A stretch of 64,000 nucleotides of DNA from assembly GCF_034427655.1 (NCBI RefSeq), contig NZ_JAXOFX010000011.1, positions 75,253 to 139,252 on the forward strand, in the 5' to 3' direction. The notes below the pieces were generated by a model. That model was given only the letters and a program-made list of their open reading frames with translations. It had not been told where the DNA came from and did not search any database. The translations under genes and the position numbers were made by a program. Source of the DNA: Robertmurraya_A mangrovi. Its GTDB lineage: Bacteria > Bacillota > Bacilli > Bacillales > Cytobacillaceae. Below, piece after piece: positions 25,643 through 33,954 of this stretch. Within the stretch, counting starts at the first letter, position 1. Every line of letters begins with the position of its first letter.

Positions 25643-25656
25643 CGAATGAACGTTCG
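25643..25656 (-). promoter_or_regulatory. LexA (DinR)-like box upstream of mrfA
   Basis: CGAAT-GAAC-GTTCG matches the Bacillus SOS operator CGAAC-N4-GTTCG at 9 of 10 positions and is followed on the minus strand by TATTATATATATAGG, a plausible -10 region. SOS control is an inference. Confidence 0.5.
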
Positions 25657-25819
25657 ATTAAAAAGACTTTTTATATTACTTTTTTCTACCAATAGACCAC
25701 CCATTGCTACTAATCTATCTATTTTAAGATGACTAATTTGACTTTTTTTGAAATATTTGTAAATATTACTATTGTACTATTATGTAAGTTTATAATATTC
25801 TGACAAGAGGAGGTATTAT

Positions 25820-26716
25820 ATGTTTGTACAAATTCTTAAAACATTCTTTGTCTTTATTCTAATAGTTACTGGGTTCTTACTCATACTGTTATTACCTAAG
25901 GAGAAGGAAATAACAGTCATATCACCCTTCCATATAGAAGCAGAGTATCCCTTTACATTTAATCATTACAAAGGAAACATTAATGAGTTCTTTACACATT
26001 TAAAAAATGAAAAGGGCTTCGGCGATTCTTATACTGGGGTTCCTATATTGGAAGAAACACAAATACTTTTAGGTAGAAGTTTAAAGATTATACTCCCTGC
26101 ATTCTTATTCAGTCTAGTATTTGGAACCTTTTTTGGGGTTTTACAATTTTATTATCGAGAGAAAAAAAGAGGGAAAATCCAGGCTTTCTTTTCTTGGTTC
26201 TTTTCTTCCTTCCCAGATTTTTTTCTATTTATGACGATACAATATGTTCTTATTCTTTTAATCCAAAAAGGCTTTCCTCATTTTAGCTTATACGGCAATG
26301 ATCAGTGGTATACCTTTATTATTCCGCTCATATCGATTACTATTTTTCCTTTTATTCATATGGTAAAAATCACTTCCGCTGCTTTAGAAAAGGAAATGGG
26401 CCAGGAATATTTACGAACGGTTTATTCGAAAGGTCTTGGAACAAAGAAAGCTCTCATCCACATGCTTTGGAATAGCTGGACAACTATTTTAAATCAAGGC
26501 CAGTTCATTATGCTCTATATATTATCCAGTTTGCCTATTATTGAGAAATTAGCTGGTTACAAAGGAGCGGGGATAAAAATGCTTGAAAGTATTCTAGCAT
26601 CTAACCATATAAGTGCTTTTGCGCTTATGCTGCCTTTCCTATTTATCATGTTTTTAACAATCGTTATTACTCAAACGATTAAACACATTTTAGTCCCTAC
26701 TAAGGCAGGTGTTTAA
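25820..26716 (+). CDS. Oligopeptide/dipeptide-type ABC permease, DppB-like
   Basis: 298 residues with an N-terminal membrane anchor, a soluble insert (about 35-85) and five or six further helices. The EAA loop reads EKEMGQEYLRTVYSKGLGTKKALIHMLW, the typical contact with an ABC ATPase, so this is a DppB/OppB-class inner-membrane permease. Ribosome site GAGGAGG precedes the ATG. One base separates its stop from the next permease gene. No substrate-binding protein or ATPase is found in the window, so partners must be encoded elsewhere or be shared. Confidence 0.82.
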   Translation: MFVQILKTFFVFILIVTGFLLILLLPKEKEITVISPFHIEAEYPFTFNHYKGNINEFFTHLKNEKGFGDSYTGVPILEETQILLGRSLKIILPAFLFSLVFGTFFGVLQFYYREKKRGKIQAFFSWFFSSFPDFFLFMTIQYVLILLIQKGFPHFSLYGNDQWYTFIIPLISITIFPFIHMVKITSAALEKEMGQEYLRTVYSKGLGTKKALIHMLWNSWTTILNQGQFIMLYILSSLPIIEKLAGYKGAGIKMLESILASNHISAFALMLPFLFIMFLTIVITQTIKHILVPTKAGV

Positions 26717-26717
26717 C

Positions 26718-27635
26718 ATGCAAATTCGTTCTTTTATTAAAAATCACTATTTGTTTATCATAGGGTTGTCTATGATACTCTTGTTAGCCTTTTTCGCATT
26801 TATTGCGCCATACTTACCTTTCGTAGATAAAGAACTAAAAACCATTCTTTATGTGTTCGATGAAAATAGGAAGCCGGTTGTCCCTCCTTATCCACCTTCT
26901 GAAGAACATCTATTTGGAACGGACAAACAAGGTAGGGACTTACTGAGCTTAATTATTTTAGGAGCGAAAGAAACTTTAATACTCGTAATTATGATAACCG
27001 TCCTTCGTTACGCTATCTCAATTCCTTTAGCATACTTAGCTCACAAACAGCTTTTAGGAGCTAATGCTTTACTAAATTGGTTAAATGGGCTGTTTTCCTA
27101 TATTCCAACTATTGTTGTTGTTATTCTAATAGCTATGCTTCCACCCATCTTAACAACTGAATATAGACCCTATCTATTATTACTTATTGTTGCATTCGTG
27201 GAAGTTGGACGTGCATCTGAAATGATTAAGTTAGAATTTAGTGATATTTCTTCAAGGGAATATATTAATGGTGGGATAGCAGCTGGTGCTTCAGGATTTA
27301 CATTACTAAAATTATATTATTTACCACTTCTATATTCTAAGCTAATTGTGTATATGGTAACTGACTTAGGAAAAGTGATGTTTTTACTAGCTCAATTAGG
27401 TTTTGTTGGTATATTCATCTCTCAAGATCTTATTCAGATTGAGACAGGAGACTGGATTATAGTAAACGATTCTTATACTTGGCCGATGATGTTAATGAAG
27501 GCTTTTGAAGATATCCGTGGTCCTATCTGGATCCCATTCTTTGCAGCAATGGCTATGACATACACTATTTTCACCTTTAATATTTTTTCACAAGGTTTAC
27601 AAAAGTTCTTTAATAGAAAAATTAATTATATTTAA
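26718..27635 (+). CDS. Oligopeptide/dipeptide-type ABC permease, DppC-like
   Basis: 305 residues from ATG 26718, which lies after AGGCAGGTG; an in-frame GTG nine bases earlier overlaps the previous stop and has no site. The N-terminal FFAFIAPYLPF and FGTDKQGRDLLSLIILGAKE stretch is the DppC/OppC signature, and REYINGGIAAGASGFTLLKLYYLP is the EAA loop. It pairs with the preceding permease to form the membrane channel of a peptide-class importer. Without neighbouring binding protein or ATPases the substrate cannot be judged; nickel or peptides are possible. Confidence 0.82.
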   Translation: MQIRSFIKNHYLFIIGLSMILLLAFFAFIAPYLPFVDKELKTILYVFDENRKPVVPPYPPSEEHLFGTDKQGRDLLSLIILGAKETLILVIMITVLRYAISIPLAYLAHKQLLGANALLNWLNGLFSYIPTIVVVILIAMLPPILTTEYRPYLLLLIVAFVEVGRASEMIKLEFSDISSREYINGGIAAGASGFTLLKLYYLPLLYSKLIVYMVTDLGKVMFLLAQLGFVGIFISQDLIQIETGDWIIVNDSYTWPMMLMKAFEDIRGPIWIPFFAAMAMTYTIFTFNIFSQGLQKFFNRKINYI

Positions 27636-27718
27636 GTTCTAGGTATGATCTGTGTAATAATAATGAGTAGTTACCCTCTCATTTCAACAAAAGTTTGGGG
27701 ATATACATTGAGGTGGAT

Positions 27719-28417
27719 ATGTTGAAAGATGACAAAATTAAAAGTGTCCTAAAAGAGTTTTCACTGTTTAAGAGCTTAAATGAAGCTGAGTTAGAAAAAA
27801 TGGTTCGTGTCAGTATATCAAGACACTATCCAAAAGGTAGCCATATTTTTATACAAGAGGAACCTCTTGAAAATGTATATTTTATCTATGACGGAAAAAT
27901 AAAAATATATAAGAGCGATTTGAATGGAAAAGAACAAATTGTTGCGATTTTAAAGAAAGGGGAAATGTTTCCTCACGTTGGTTTTTTCCGTAAAGGAGGC
28001 TATCCAGCTAATTCCGAGGTGATGGACCAAGCAACTTTAGTAATTTTACCGATCTCAGAATTTGAAAAGGTCTTAATTGAAAACCCTGAACTCAGTATAA
28101 AAGTATTTAAAGTACTGGGTGAAAAAATTGTGGATCTTCAAGACAGACTTGAATCTCAGATTTTGAATAATACGTATGAACAGATCATTAAACTATTAGT
28201 TAGACTAGGGAAAATACATGGGAAAGAACAGCCTGATGGATCTTTTAAACTAAAAGGTGAGTTTACGAATAAAGACTTAGCTAACATGATTGGTACGACT
28301 AGGGAAACGGTAAATCGTACTTTAACCAAAATGAAAAAAGACGAGTTAATAGAAGTAGATTCTAACGGGGAACTAACCTTTATTCCCTCCGTTTTATTGG
28401 ATGAGCTTTTAAAATAA
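27719..28417 (+). CDS. CRP/FNR-family transcription regulator without cysteines
   Basis: 232 residues from ATG 27719 after GAGGTGG. A cyclic-nucleotide-binding-like beta-roll (about 10-120), a dimer helix (about 125-150) and a C-terminal winged helix (FTNKDLANMIGTTRETVNRTL). The recognition helix has Arg195, Glu196 and Arg200 in the order of E. coli CRP Arg180, Glu181 and Arg185, predicting TGTGA half-sites. There is no cysteine at all, so it cannot carry an FNR iron-sulfur cluster; the signal may be a small ligand or another redox route. It is convergent with hcp, whose promoter has a perfect matching palindrome. Confidence 0.9.
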   Translation: MLKDDKIKSVLKEFSLFKSLNEAELEKMVRVSISRHYPKGSHIFIQEEPLENVYFIYDGKIKIYKSDLNGKEQIVAILKKGEMFPHVGFFRKGGYPANSEVMDQATLVILPISEFEKVLIENPELSIKVFKVLGEKIVDLQDRLESQILNNTYEQIIKLLVRLGKIHGKEQPDGSFKLKGEFTNKDLANMIGTTRETVNRTLTKMKKDELIEVDSNGELTFIPSVLLDELLK

Positions 28418-28425
28418 GTATATGA

Positions 28426-28458
28426 AAAAGCCGTTGTCATTAACTGACAGCGGCTTTT
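28426..28458. terminator. Bidirectional terminator between the CRP/FNR gene and hcp
   Basis: AAAAGCCGTTGTCA and TGACAGCGGCTTTT pair around a five-base loop; T-tracts are present in both directions. Confidence 0.9.
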
Positions 28459-28466
28459 CACTATTT

Positions 28467-29756
28467 TTATAAGTTTAGCATTTCTTCCATATCTTCTTGT
28501 GCAGTACCAATTAATTTTAAATTAAATGTCTCTTGTAAAACATTCATAACCCCTTCAGAAATAAATTCTGGCGGCTTTGGTCCAATACGAATATCTTTAA
28601 TACCTAAACGAAATAATCCTAATAGTATCGCGACTGCTTTCTGTTCAAACCAAGATAGAACGATACTTACAGGTAGTTCGTTTATTTCACATTCGAAAGC
28701 ATCTGCTAATGCTTTTGCAATTTTTACAGTCGAACCAGAGTTATTACATTGCCCCAAATCGATATAACGAGGAATATTTGTACCTGGAACCACTCCATAA
28801 TCCACATCGTTAAAGCGGAACTTCCCACATGAAGTTGTTAAAATAACCGTTTCCGGTGGTAAAGAAGTTGCTAGTTCACGGTAGTATTCTCCACCTTTAC
28901 CTGGAGCATCGCAACCAGCAATAACAAAGAAACGTTTGATTTTTCCTTCTTTGACAGCAGCGATTACCTCTGGTGCTAAACCAAGAACCGTTTCATGGTG
29001 GAAGCCAGTTAATAAAGTTTCTTCTGAATCAATATTTGCTTCAGGTAATTCTAGTGCTCTCTCAATTAATGGAGAAAAATCATCATTTTCAATTTTCAAC
29101 ACATTTTCAAGACCAGCAACTTCGTAAGAGAACATGCGATCCGCATATGAACCTTTAATTGGCATCACGCAGTTTGTTGTTGCGAGTATTGCACCAGGGA
29201 ACTTCTCAAATAAACGACGTTGATCATACCAAGCTTTTCCGATGTTTCCTTTTAAGTGAGGGAATTTCTTTAAAGCCGGATATCCGTGTGCCGGTAACAT
29301 TTCTGAGTGTGTATAAATATTGATACCTTTTCCTTCCGTTTGCTTTAATAATTGCTCTAAAGCAAATAAGTTATGGCCAGTAACGATGATACACTTACCT
29401 TCAATTTTGTTTTGTGATACACGGATCGGTTCTGGAATACCTAAAAGTTTCGTATGAGCTTCATCTAATACTTCCATCATACGAACGGCTGATTGACCTA
29501 CTTTCATGGCCATTTCAATATGTTCTTGAACGTTAAAGTTTGAATTCGTTAAAGTCAGATATAAAGCTTCATGAGTAGTAGCATCGACAAATGGATCAGT
29601 ATATCCTAATTGATTTGCATGGGTACGGTAAGCAGCAATACCTTTTAGACCAAAAATAATGGTGTCTTGTAAACTTGCAATTGTCTCATCTTTACCACAC
29701 ACACCAACGACCTTGCATCCCCCTGTTGGCGTTTGTTCACATTGATAACAGAACAT
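28467..29756 (-). CDS. hcp: Hydroxylamine reductase / hybrid-cluster protein, short (class III-like)
   Basis: 429 residues against about 550 for class I and II Hcp. The N-terminal cysteines C3-x2-C6-x7-C14-x5-C20 bind the 4Fe-4S cluster, and the hybrid cluster ligands are recognisable in ATTNC, IAGCDAPGKGG and TTSCGKFRFND. About 120 residues are missing after the first helical bundle, the feature of class III proteins. Hcp is linked to nitric oxide or hydroxylamine detoxification under low oxygen. A perfect TGTGA-N6-TCACA box precedes it, and no Hcr reductase gene lies beside it. Confidence 0.92.
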   Translation of the reverse strand: MFCYQCEQTPTGGCKVVGVCGKDETIASLQDTIIFGLKGIAAYRTHANQLGYTDPFVDATTHEALYLTLTNSNFNVQEHIEMAMKVGQSAVRMMEVLDEAHTKLLGIPEPIRVSQNKIEGKCIIVTGHNLFALEQLLKQTEGKGINIYTHSEMLPAHGYPALKKFPHLKGNIGKAWYDQRRLFEKFPGAILATTNCVMPIKGSYADRMFSYEVAGLENVLKIENDDFSPLIERALELPEANIDSEETLLTGFHHETVLGLAPEVIAAVKEGKIKRFFVIAGCDAPGKGGEYYRELATSLPPETVILTTSCGKFRFNDVDYGVVPGTNIPRYIDLGQCNNSGSTVKIAKALADAFECEINELPVSIVLSWFEQKAVAILLGLFRLGIKDIRIGPKPPEFISEGVMNVLQETFNLKLIGTAQEDMEEMLNL

Positions 29757-29790
29757 GTTAGATCCCCTCTTTCAATCAATTTCTGTTAAC

Positions 29791-29833
29791 AGCATAACTC
29801 GCTCTTGATGCAAAAGGTGTGATGTACATCACA
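29791..29833 (-). promoter_or_regulatory. hcp promoter with perfect CRP/FNR palindrome
   Basis: TGTGATGTACATCACA (29818-29833) is a perfect 16-bp palindrome. On the hcp strand a -10 TATGCT (29796-29791) follows, putting the predicted start near 29784, about 41.5 bp from the palindrome centre, the standard class II activator position. Confidence 0.75.
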
Positions 29834-29974
29834 ACCAGTTGGATTGTCAAAAAACGTTCATATTCTCTTCAAAAGACATTCAAAAAAGCAAAAACATGAA
29901 AATTACTAGGCACCCTTAGTAAAAGATTGAATATCGTATAGGGAATTAATCTGACCTGAGAGGAGCTTAAATGT

Positions 29975-30457
29975 ATGTCTAAAAACCTTTCTAACGGCCC
30001 TAATAAAAGAGACAGAAATGAGCCTTTTGGAGATTTAATAAGAACAATGAATGATTTTTTTCAGGAGAAACCGGTTAAAGGAATATTACAAAGTATCGAC
30101 GAGTTCTTCAAAACTCCATTTCCTCCTATATCGTCCTTCCCTTTAGATGTAGTAGAAATGGAAAATGAACATATTGTGACAGCTGAATTACCGGGAATTA
30201 AAAGAGAGAATATTCATATCGATGTGCTAGGCAATTACTTAACGATATCAGTAAAGAATGGAGAAATCATTACAGAAGAAGATGACATTAATAAAACGTA
30301 TCGAAGAAAACAAACTTTCCAGCAAATGTCTAGAACAGTAAGCTTGACCCACCCTATTAACGAAAAAAAAGTAAAAGCCTCGTATCAAGATGGTTTACTT
30401 AAAGTTCGTATCCCTAAACAAAAAGGAAAGAAAATTGACATATTAGATCAGATTTAG
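29975..30457 (+). CDS. Hsp20/alpha-crystallin small heat-shock protein
   Basis: 160 residues: a variable N-terminal arm (about 1-50) and an alpha-crystallin domain (about 55-150) with VTAELPGIKRENIHIDVLGN and the end motif YQDGLLKVRIPK. These proteins form oligomers that hold unfolding proteins without ATP. Ribosome site GAGAGGAG lies upstream of ATG 29975. A strong terminator follows. No CIRCE element is evident upstream; regulation cannot be read from the sequence. Confidence 0.92.
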   Translation: MSKNLSNGPNKRDRNEPFGDLIRTMNDFFQEKPVKGILQSIDEFFKTPFPPISSFPLDVVEMENEHIVTAELPGIKRENIHIDVLGNYLTISVKNGEIITEEDDINKTYRRKQTFQQMSRTVSLTHPINEKKVKASYQDGLLKVRIPKQKGKKIDILDQI

Positions 30458-30480
30458 AGTAACCTCTCTATACACATAGA

Positions 30481-30506
30481 AAAAGCGGCTTTGGGTAGCC
30501 GCTTTT
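30481..30506 (+). terminator. Terminator after the Hsp20 gene
   Basis: AAAAGCGGCT and AGCCGCTTTT pair around TTGGGT, then CTTCTTG. Confidence 0.85.
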
Positions 30507-30543
30507 CTTCTTGTTTTACTTTGTAATGTGTAATGAATAATAA

Positions 30544-31182
30544 TTAAACTTTAAATATACCACCTATCCCTTTTACCATCGAGGAAACTTGCGTGAATGC
30601 ATTCATCATTTGTCCAGCCGTATCCACCATCTTATTAAAATCTAAATTTCCATCTTGTGTTTTAAAAGAATTTAAGATAGACTGCATCCCTGATGGGGGT
30701 CTTGGAAAGGCAGACTGTTTCGGATATGGATTCATATATGGAATGTTATTGCCTAAGAATGCAGGATTATTACTTGGTCCCGAATAAGATTCCTCTATTT
30801 GCTGCAACGGATTTTGATAGATTGTCTGAGTATTAGATTTCTTCTTATTCGCATTTTGGGAGAATGACTCAACATTCCCTTCCCCTTGGAACCCATTAAA
30901 GTTACCCATAAATGATGGGTATGAAGGGTAGTTTCCCGAAAAAGGTTGTAGAGAATTCGGCATTCCATTCATATAACCTAAGTAATTATTAGACTGGTTC
31001 ATAGAAGGCATTTGATATGGATTCACGTTTTGATACCCGCTCCACTGTTGATTACCATTTAACTGTGGGATAGGTTGTTGCCTCACATTATGATTGTTTG
31101 GATAGTAGGAACTCGCGTTATCTCCATAAACATTGTAGGGAGACTGTTGTGGAAAAAAATGTACTTTTTTTCGGCCAAACAT
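30544..31182 (-). CDS. yppG: YppG family protein (Gln/Asn/Pro-rich)
   Basis: 212 residues if ATG 31182 is used, ten bases after GGAGG; a TTG two codons upstream gives the longer form. A basic N-terminus (FGRKKVHFF) precedes a long Asn/Gln/Pro/Tyr-rich low-complexity tract (about 12-155), and the conserved C-terminus (LNSFKTQDGNLDFNKMVDTAGQ split at GNLDF) is the YppG family domain. Composition resembles coat-associated proteins, but function is not established. Gene order yppG-yppF-yppE-yppC-recU matches B. subtilis. Confidence 0.85.
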   Translation of the reverse strand: MFGRKKVHFFPQQSPYNVYGDNASSYYPNNHNVRQQPIPQLNGNQQWSGYQNVNPYQMPSMNQSNNYLGYMNGMPNSLQPFSGNYPSYPSFMGNFNGFQGEGNVESFSQNANKKKSNTQTIYQNPLQQIEESYSGPSNNPAFLGNNIPYMNPYPKQSAFPRPPSGMQSILNSFKTQDGNLDFNKMVDTAGQMMNAFTQVSSMVKGIGGIFKV

Positions 31183-31479
31183 GGGCAAACATCCTCCTTA
31201 TTTCTTCGCTACTACACCTTATGAATCATTAGCCTATTCGGTGAATAAAGAGGGAGTTTTTTATATGCTGCCATTTACTGATCAATATTTATGGTCAAAA
31301 ATTTTTTCTGAAAATCCCTATTTTTTTGACTTTGTCTAACAGTAGGAAATACTGTCGGAAGTCTCAATTTTATAAAAACAGAGATATATTTTTATTCATG
31401 ATACGATATAAATAGGATACAAAACATCATCGGAGTCTATCACCCAAGCAACTCGTAAAACAAGTGAGGAGGAGTACGT
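31183..31479. other. Divergent promoter region yppG/yppF
   Basis: AT-rich gap between the divergent yppG and yppF genes. It holds the ribosome site of yppF (GAGGAGG) near its end; no operator is recognised. Confidence 0.4.
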
Positions 31480-31680
31480 ATGAAAGTTCACGAACTAAAA
31501 GAAATGTTTATGAAAATTAGAAACTATACTACTGAAAATCCAAACGAATTATTAGACTTTGCTAAGAAGGCATATGTTTGTAATGAAATTTCTATTAGCC
31601 AATACAGAAAAGTGGTTTGTGAACTAGAAGCCTATGGTGCAGAGCTTCCTAAAGATGAAAAAGAAAATTGCTTAAGTTAA
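31480..31680 (+). CDS. yppF: YppF family small protein
   Basis: 66 residues matching YppF: ELLDFAKKAYVCNEISISQYRKVVCELE is the conserved core of this short helical family. Ribosome site GAGGAGG lies a few bases before ATG 31480, and a short terminator follows. Function is unknown in B. subtilis. It is the only plus-strand gene of the ypp cluster here. Confidence 0.85.
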   Translation: MKVHELKEMFMKIRNYTTENPNELLDFAKKAYVCNEISISQYRKVVCELEAYGAELPKDEKENCLS

Positions 31681-31682
31681 TC

Positions 31683-31711
31683 ATAAAAGCTCCCTAGTGG
31701 AGTTTTTTTGT
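31683..31711 (+). terminator. Terminator after yppF
   Basis: AAAGCTCC and GGAGTTTT form a short stem running into seven T residues. Confidence 0.75.
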
Positions 31712-31733
31712 AACTAAATTTATAACGATGTAT

Positions 31734-32096
31734 TTATTCTCTTTTTTCAAGTTCAGCCAATAGTACTTTTAGGATGTATTGTACAGATTGTAAGTAATTA
31801 ATAAATCTTGTTCGACTTGTATCAGAGTAAAAAGCTTGGATCGAGAGAGTCTCAATTTGTTCGTGTGTTGATTCAATTTGCTTTACATAAATGTTTTTCG
31901 GTCTTGTCTGGAGGACCCATTTAGTCGCTACGTCTTTCCACTGATCATTTACTAGCTTAACTTCATCAGCAAAGGGTTTCACCTCATGAAAAAAATCTCC
32001 TTTTGTACCGTTTTCCTTAGCGTAAGTAAATTTATTTAAAAATACTTCTGTGTATTCTAAAATTATTATTGTAAGTTGCTTAATGTTTGTTTCCAT
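31734..32096 (-). CDS. yppE: YppE family protein
   Basis: 120 residues from ATG 32096. The longest frame adds 19 residues with no ribosome site, while AAAGGAAA lies 10 nt before this ATG (another ATG two codons upstream is possible). The core FFHEVKPFADEVKLVNDQW, then ESTHEQIETLSIQAFYSDT, is the DUF1798/YppE signature, a small four-helix bundle. Function unknown. Conserved place between yppF and yppD-yppC. Confidence 0.87.
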   Translation of the reverse strand: METNIKQLTIIILEYTEVFLNKFTYAKENGTKGDFFHEVKPFADEVKLVNDQWKDVATKWVLQTRPKNIYVKQIESTHEQIETLSIQAFYSDTSRTRFINYLQSVQYILKVLLAELEKRE

Positions 32097-32206
32097 AATC
32101 ATTATTTCCTTTCCAAATTCAATGATATTGAACATTAGTATTTCAAGGTTCACTAAATTTTAACAAAAGTATTTATCTCTTTAAAGTAATGTGCTTGTAT
32201 GTGAAA

Positions 32207-32237
32207 TAGCACGTACATCCATTTTGTACGTGCTAAA
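32207..32237. terminator. Strong hairpin between yppE and the 82-residue gene
   Basis: TAGCACGTACA and TGTACGTGCTA pair over 10-11 bp around a short loop. No long T-run follows on the minus strand, so terminator function is likely but not certain. Confidence 0.5.
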
Positions 32238-32323
32238 AAATCTTATTCTTGTTGGAGTGCGTGATTATACCCGTTGATTTCCATGTATGTGTGGACTAAG
32301 GGACAAGTTTTATAAGAGTAGAA

Positions 32324-32572
32324 TTAAGCAAAAATACTTTGGCCAATTTCTCTTCTTAATGGTTTTGGGGCAGCCTTTGTTTTTGAGTTTAAGCTATTTT
32401 CAAATTTAACAATTTTAGTTTCACAATTTGATACTTTTGACATTTGTTCTTCTATTAAACTTTGTCTACGGTCTGAAAGGTTTTCCTCTAGTGTCTGTTC
32501 TAATTCCTCAAGTTGATCGTAAATCTCCGTAAGCATGGATAATAATTCTTCCTTATTTACTCTTTTCTCCAC
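32324..32572 (-). CDS. Hypothetical 82-residue coiled-coil protein at the yppD position
   Basis: 82 residues from a GTG at 32572 with an excellent AAGGAGGAG upstream. Sequence is charged and helical (LLSMLTEIYDQLEELEQTLEE), with one cysteine and no membrane segment, indicating a short coiled coil. It occupies the place of yppD in B. subtilis, but I cannot confirm homology from sequence alone. Strong start signal and codon use make it a likely gene. Confidence 0.65.
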   Translation of the reverse strand: MEKRVNKEELLSMLTEIYDQLEELEQTLEENLSDRRQSLIEEQMSKVSNCETKIVKFENSLNSKTKAAPKPLRREIGQSIFA

Positions 32573-32837
32573 TTATAACTCCTCCTTATAATCCAATCAA
32601 TGTTATTCATTTTATTTTTATTAATTAAAAATTTAATTTTGTTTAGTTGTTCAAGAGATAATTTCGCCCTTTTATATACGGTTCCTTCATGCTTGACAAA
32701 ACTAGAAGTAATTCGGCAAAGAAAGTAATATTTTTCAAAATAACCCCAACAATTCGACATCAGTAATATGCTTGAACAATTGCTGCAGCGAATGAAAGTT
32801 TATTTGCCTGAACAAACTAAAGTTGGAGGTGTTAGTG

Positions 32838-32945
32838 ATGAAACAAGAGGAAAAAAAGAACAATGTTCAACCTAGTAAAAATGAAGAGAAAAAGCCTGGT
32901 TATGGTGACAAGAAGTTAGAAGGTCCAGATCGCCCTTCTACTTAA
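32838..32945 (+). CDS. 35-residue hydrophilic small protein ending GPDRPST
   Basis: ATG 32838 to TAA 32945, 35 residues, extremely Lys/Glu/Asn-rich (MKQEEKKNNVQPSKNEEKK) ending in PGYGDKKLEGPDRPST. GGAGGTG lies 6 nt before the ATG and a strong terminator follows at once (32950-32978). Small Bacillus proteins with a similar G-P-D/N-R-P-S-T end exist without known role. Disordered composition recalls small spore or desiccation proteins, but that is only a suggestion. Confidence 0.7.
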   Translation: MKQEEKKNNVQPSKNEEKKPGYGDKKLEGPDRPST

Positions 32946-32949
32946 GTAT

Positions 32950-32978
32950 AAAAAGCAAGGGCTACCCTTGCTTTTTAT
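32950..32978. terminator. Terminator between the 35-residue gene and yppC
   Basis: AAAAAGCAAGGG and CCCTTGCTTTTT pair around CTA-type loop bases; T-runs occur in both directions, so it can serve both convergent genes. Confidence 0.85.
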
Positions 32979-33954
32979 TGTGTAGCATTAGATTTATACA
33001 ATCATTTACACTCGCAGCTAGGTGTATTTCCAGCTGCTTTTTTTCATACCATTTTGTGATACGTATAGGATGGCGATGATTTATTTTTCGAGAAAACCAC
33101 TTCTGCTTCGTTTTATTTTCCTTTGACCAATCCCTATATTCACTAATGTGGTGTTTGACAACCGGAAACGTGGCACGTAGATATGGGGTAGTAGTGGTTG
33201 GCCTTTTTTCTAAATATTGTTCATAATCTCCCCTCGAACCAGTGTGCTTAGTTTTTTCCGCAAATTCAAAAATGCTAGGGTAATTTTTAGGATTGAATAA
33301 AATGTCTGCTAACCTTTTTCCTAAATCAATTCTCTTATCAACGGACCGAAAGCCATTTACACTCGCCCCAAACAATTGACCACTACAGGTCGGAAATAAT
33401 ACAGCGCTGAAATGGAACCAGTCTTGAAGAGAGAACAACATTGAATGGAATACTCGTTTTTTATAAATAGGATGTTGCATAACCGGTTTTTGGATTACGT
33501 TTTGTTCATTTATTATTAATGCGTACATTAATCTAAGATCGTCCCTATGAGTCCAATAAAAGTTCCATTCCCTTTCCATAAAAGAAGAAACATGAAAATA
33601 TTTTAATAAGTGAAACATTGGACGATTTATTTTCGTCGAATAATGATAGAGGAGTAACTGTGGAAATGCATCCTGGAATATTAACCAATTGGCTCTTTCA
33701 TATGTTAAGAATAATCGCTCTCTAAAATTAGGTTTAAGTAATTTGGGAAAGACGGCACCTTCTAAGTCACACATGTTATAACCAGCATTACGGGAAACCA
33801 TACTCGCTAAAAAGGACCAGACAATATTTTTATGCTGTTTATAATAGGAAAAATATCGATTTGTTCTAGAAATATTATCTTTATTGTAGAGAAAAGTTTC
33901 CTTTTCAATCATTTGAATGATTTCTTTCTCAGAATATAATGAGTTTATTAACAT
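32962..33954 (-). CDS. yppC: YppC (DUF2515) protein
   Basis: 330 residues, full length for the DUF2515 family. Recognisable stretches are NRYFSYYKQHKNIVWSFLASMVSRNAGYNM near the N-terminus (split here: NRYFSYYKQH...), and KRLADILFNPKNYPSIFEFA. No catalytic motif of a known enzyme family is seen. It lies next to recU, as in B. subtilis, but in opposite orientation with a shared upstream region. Function not known. Confidence 0.85.
   Translation of the reverse strand: MLINSLYSEKEIIQMIEKETFLYNKDNISRTNRYFSYYKQHKNIVWSFLASMVSRNAGYNMCDLEGAVFPKLLKPNFRERLFLTYERANWLIFQDAFPQLLLYHYSTKINRPMFHLLKYFHVSSFMEREWNFYWTHRDDLRLMYALIINEQNVIQKPVMQHPIYKKRVFHSMLFSLQDWFHFSAVLFPTCSGQLFGASVNGFRSVDKRIDLGKRLADILFNPKNYPSIFEFAEKTKHTGSRGDYEQYLEKRPTTTTPYLRATFPVVKHHISEYRDWSKENKTKQKWFSRKINHRHPIRITKWYEKKQLEIHLAASVNDCINLMLHNKKQG

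Noticed and set aside
32557..32760. 67-residue minus-strand frame upstream of the 82-residue gene
   Set aside because: No ribosome site at its ATG, it covers the next gene's ribosome site, and composition is atypical.
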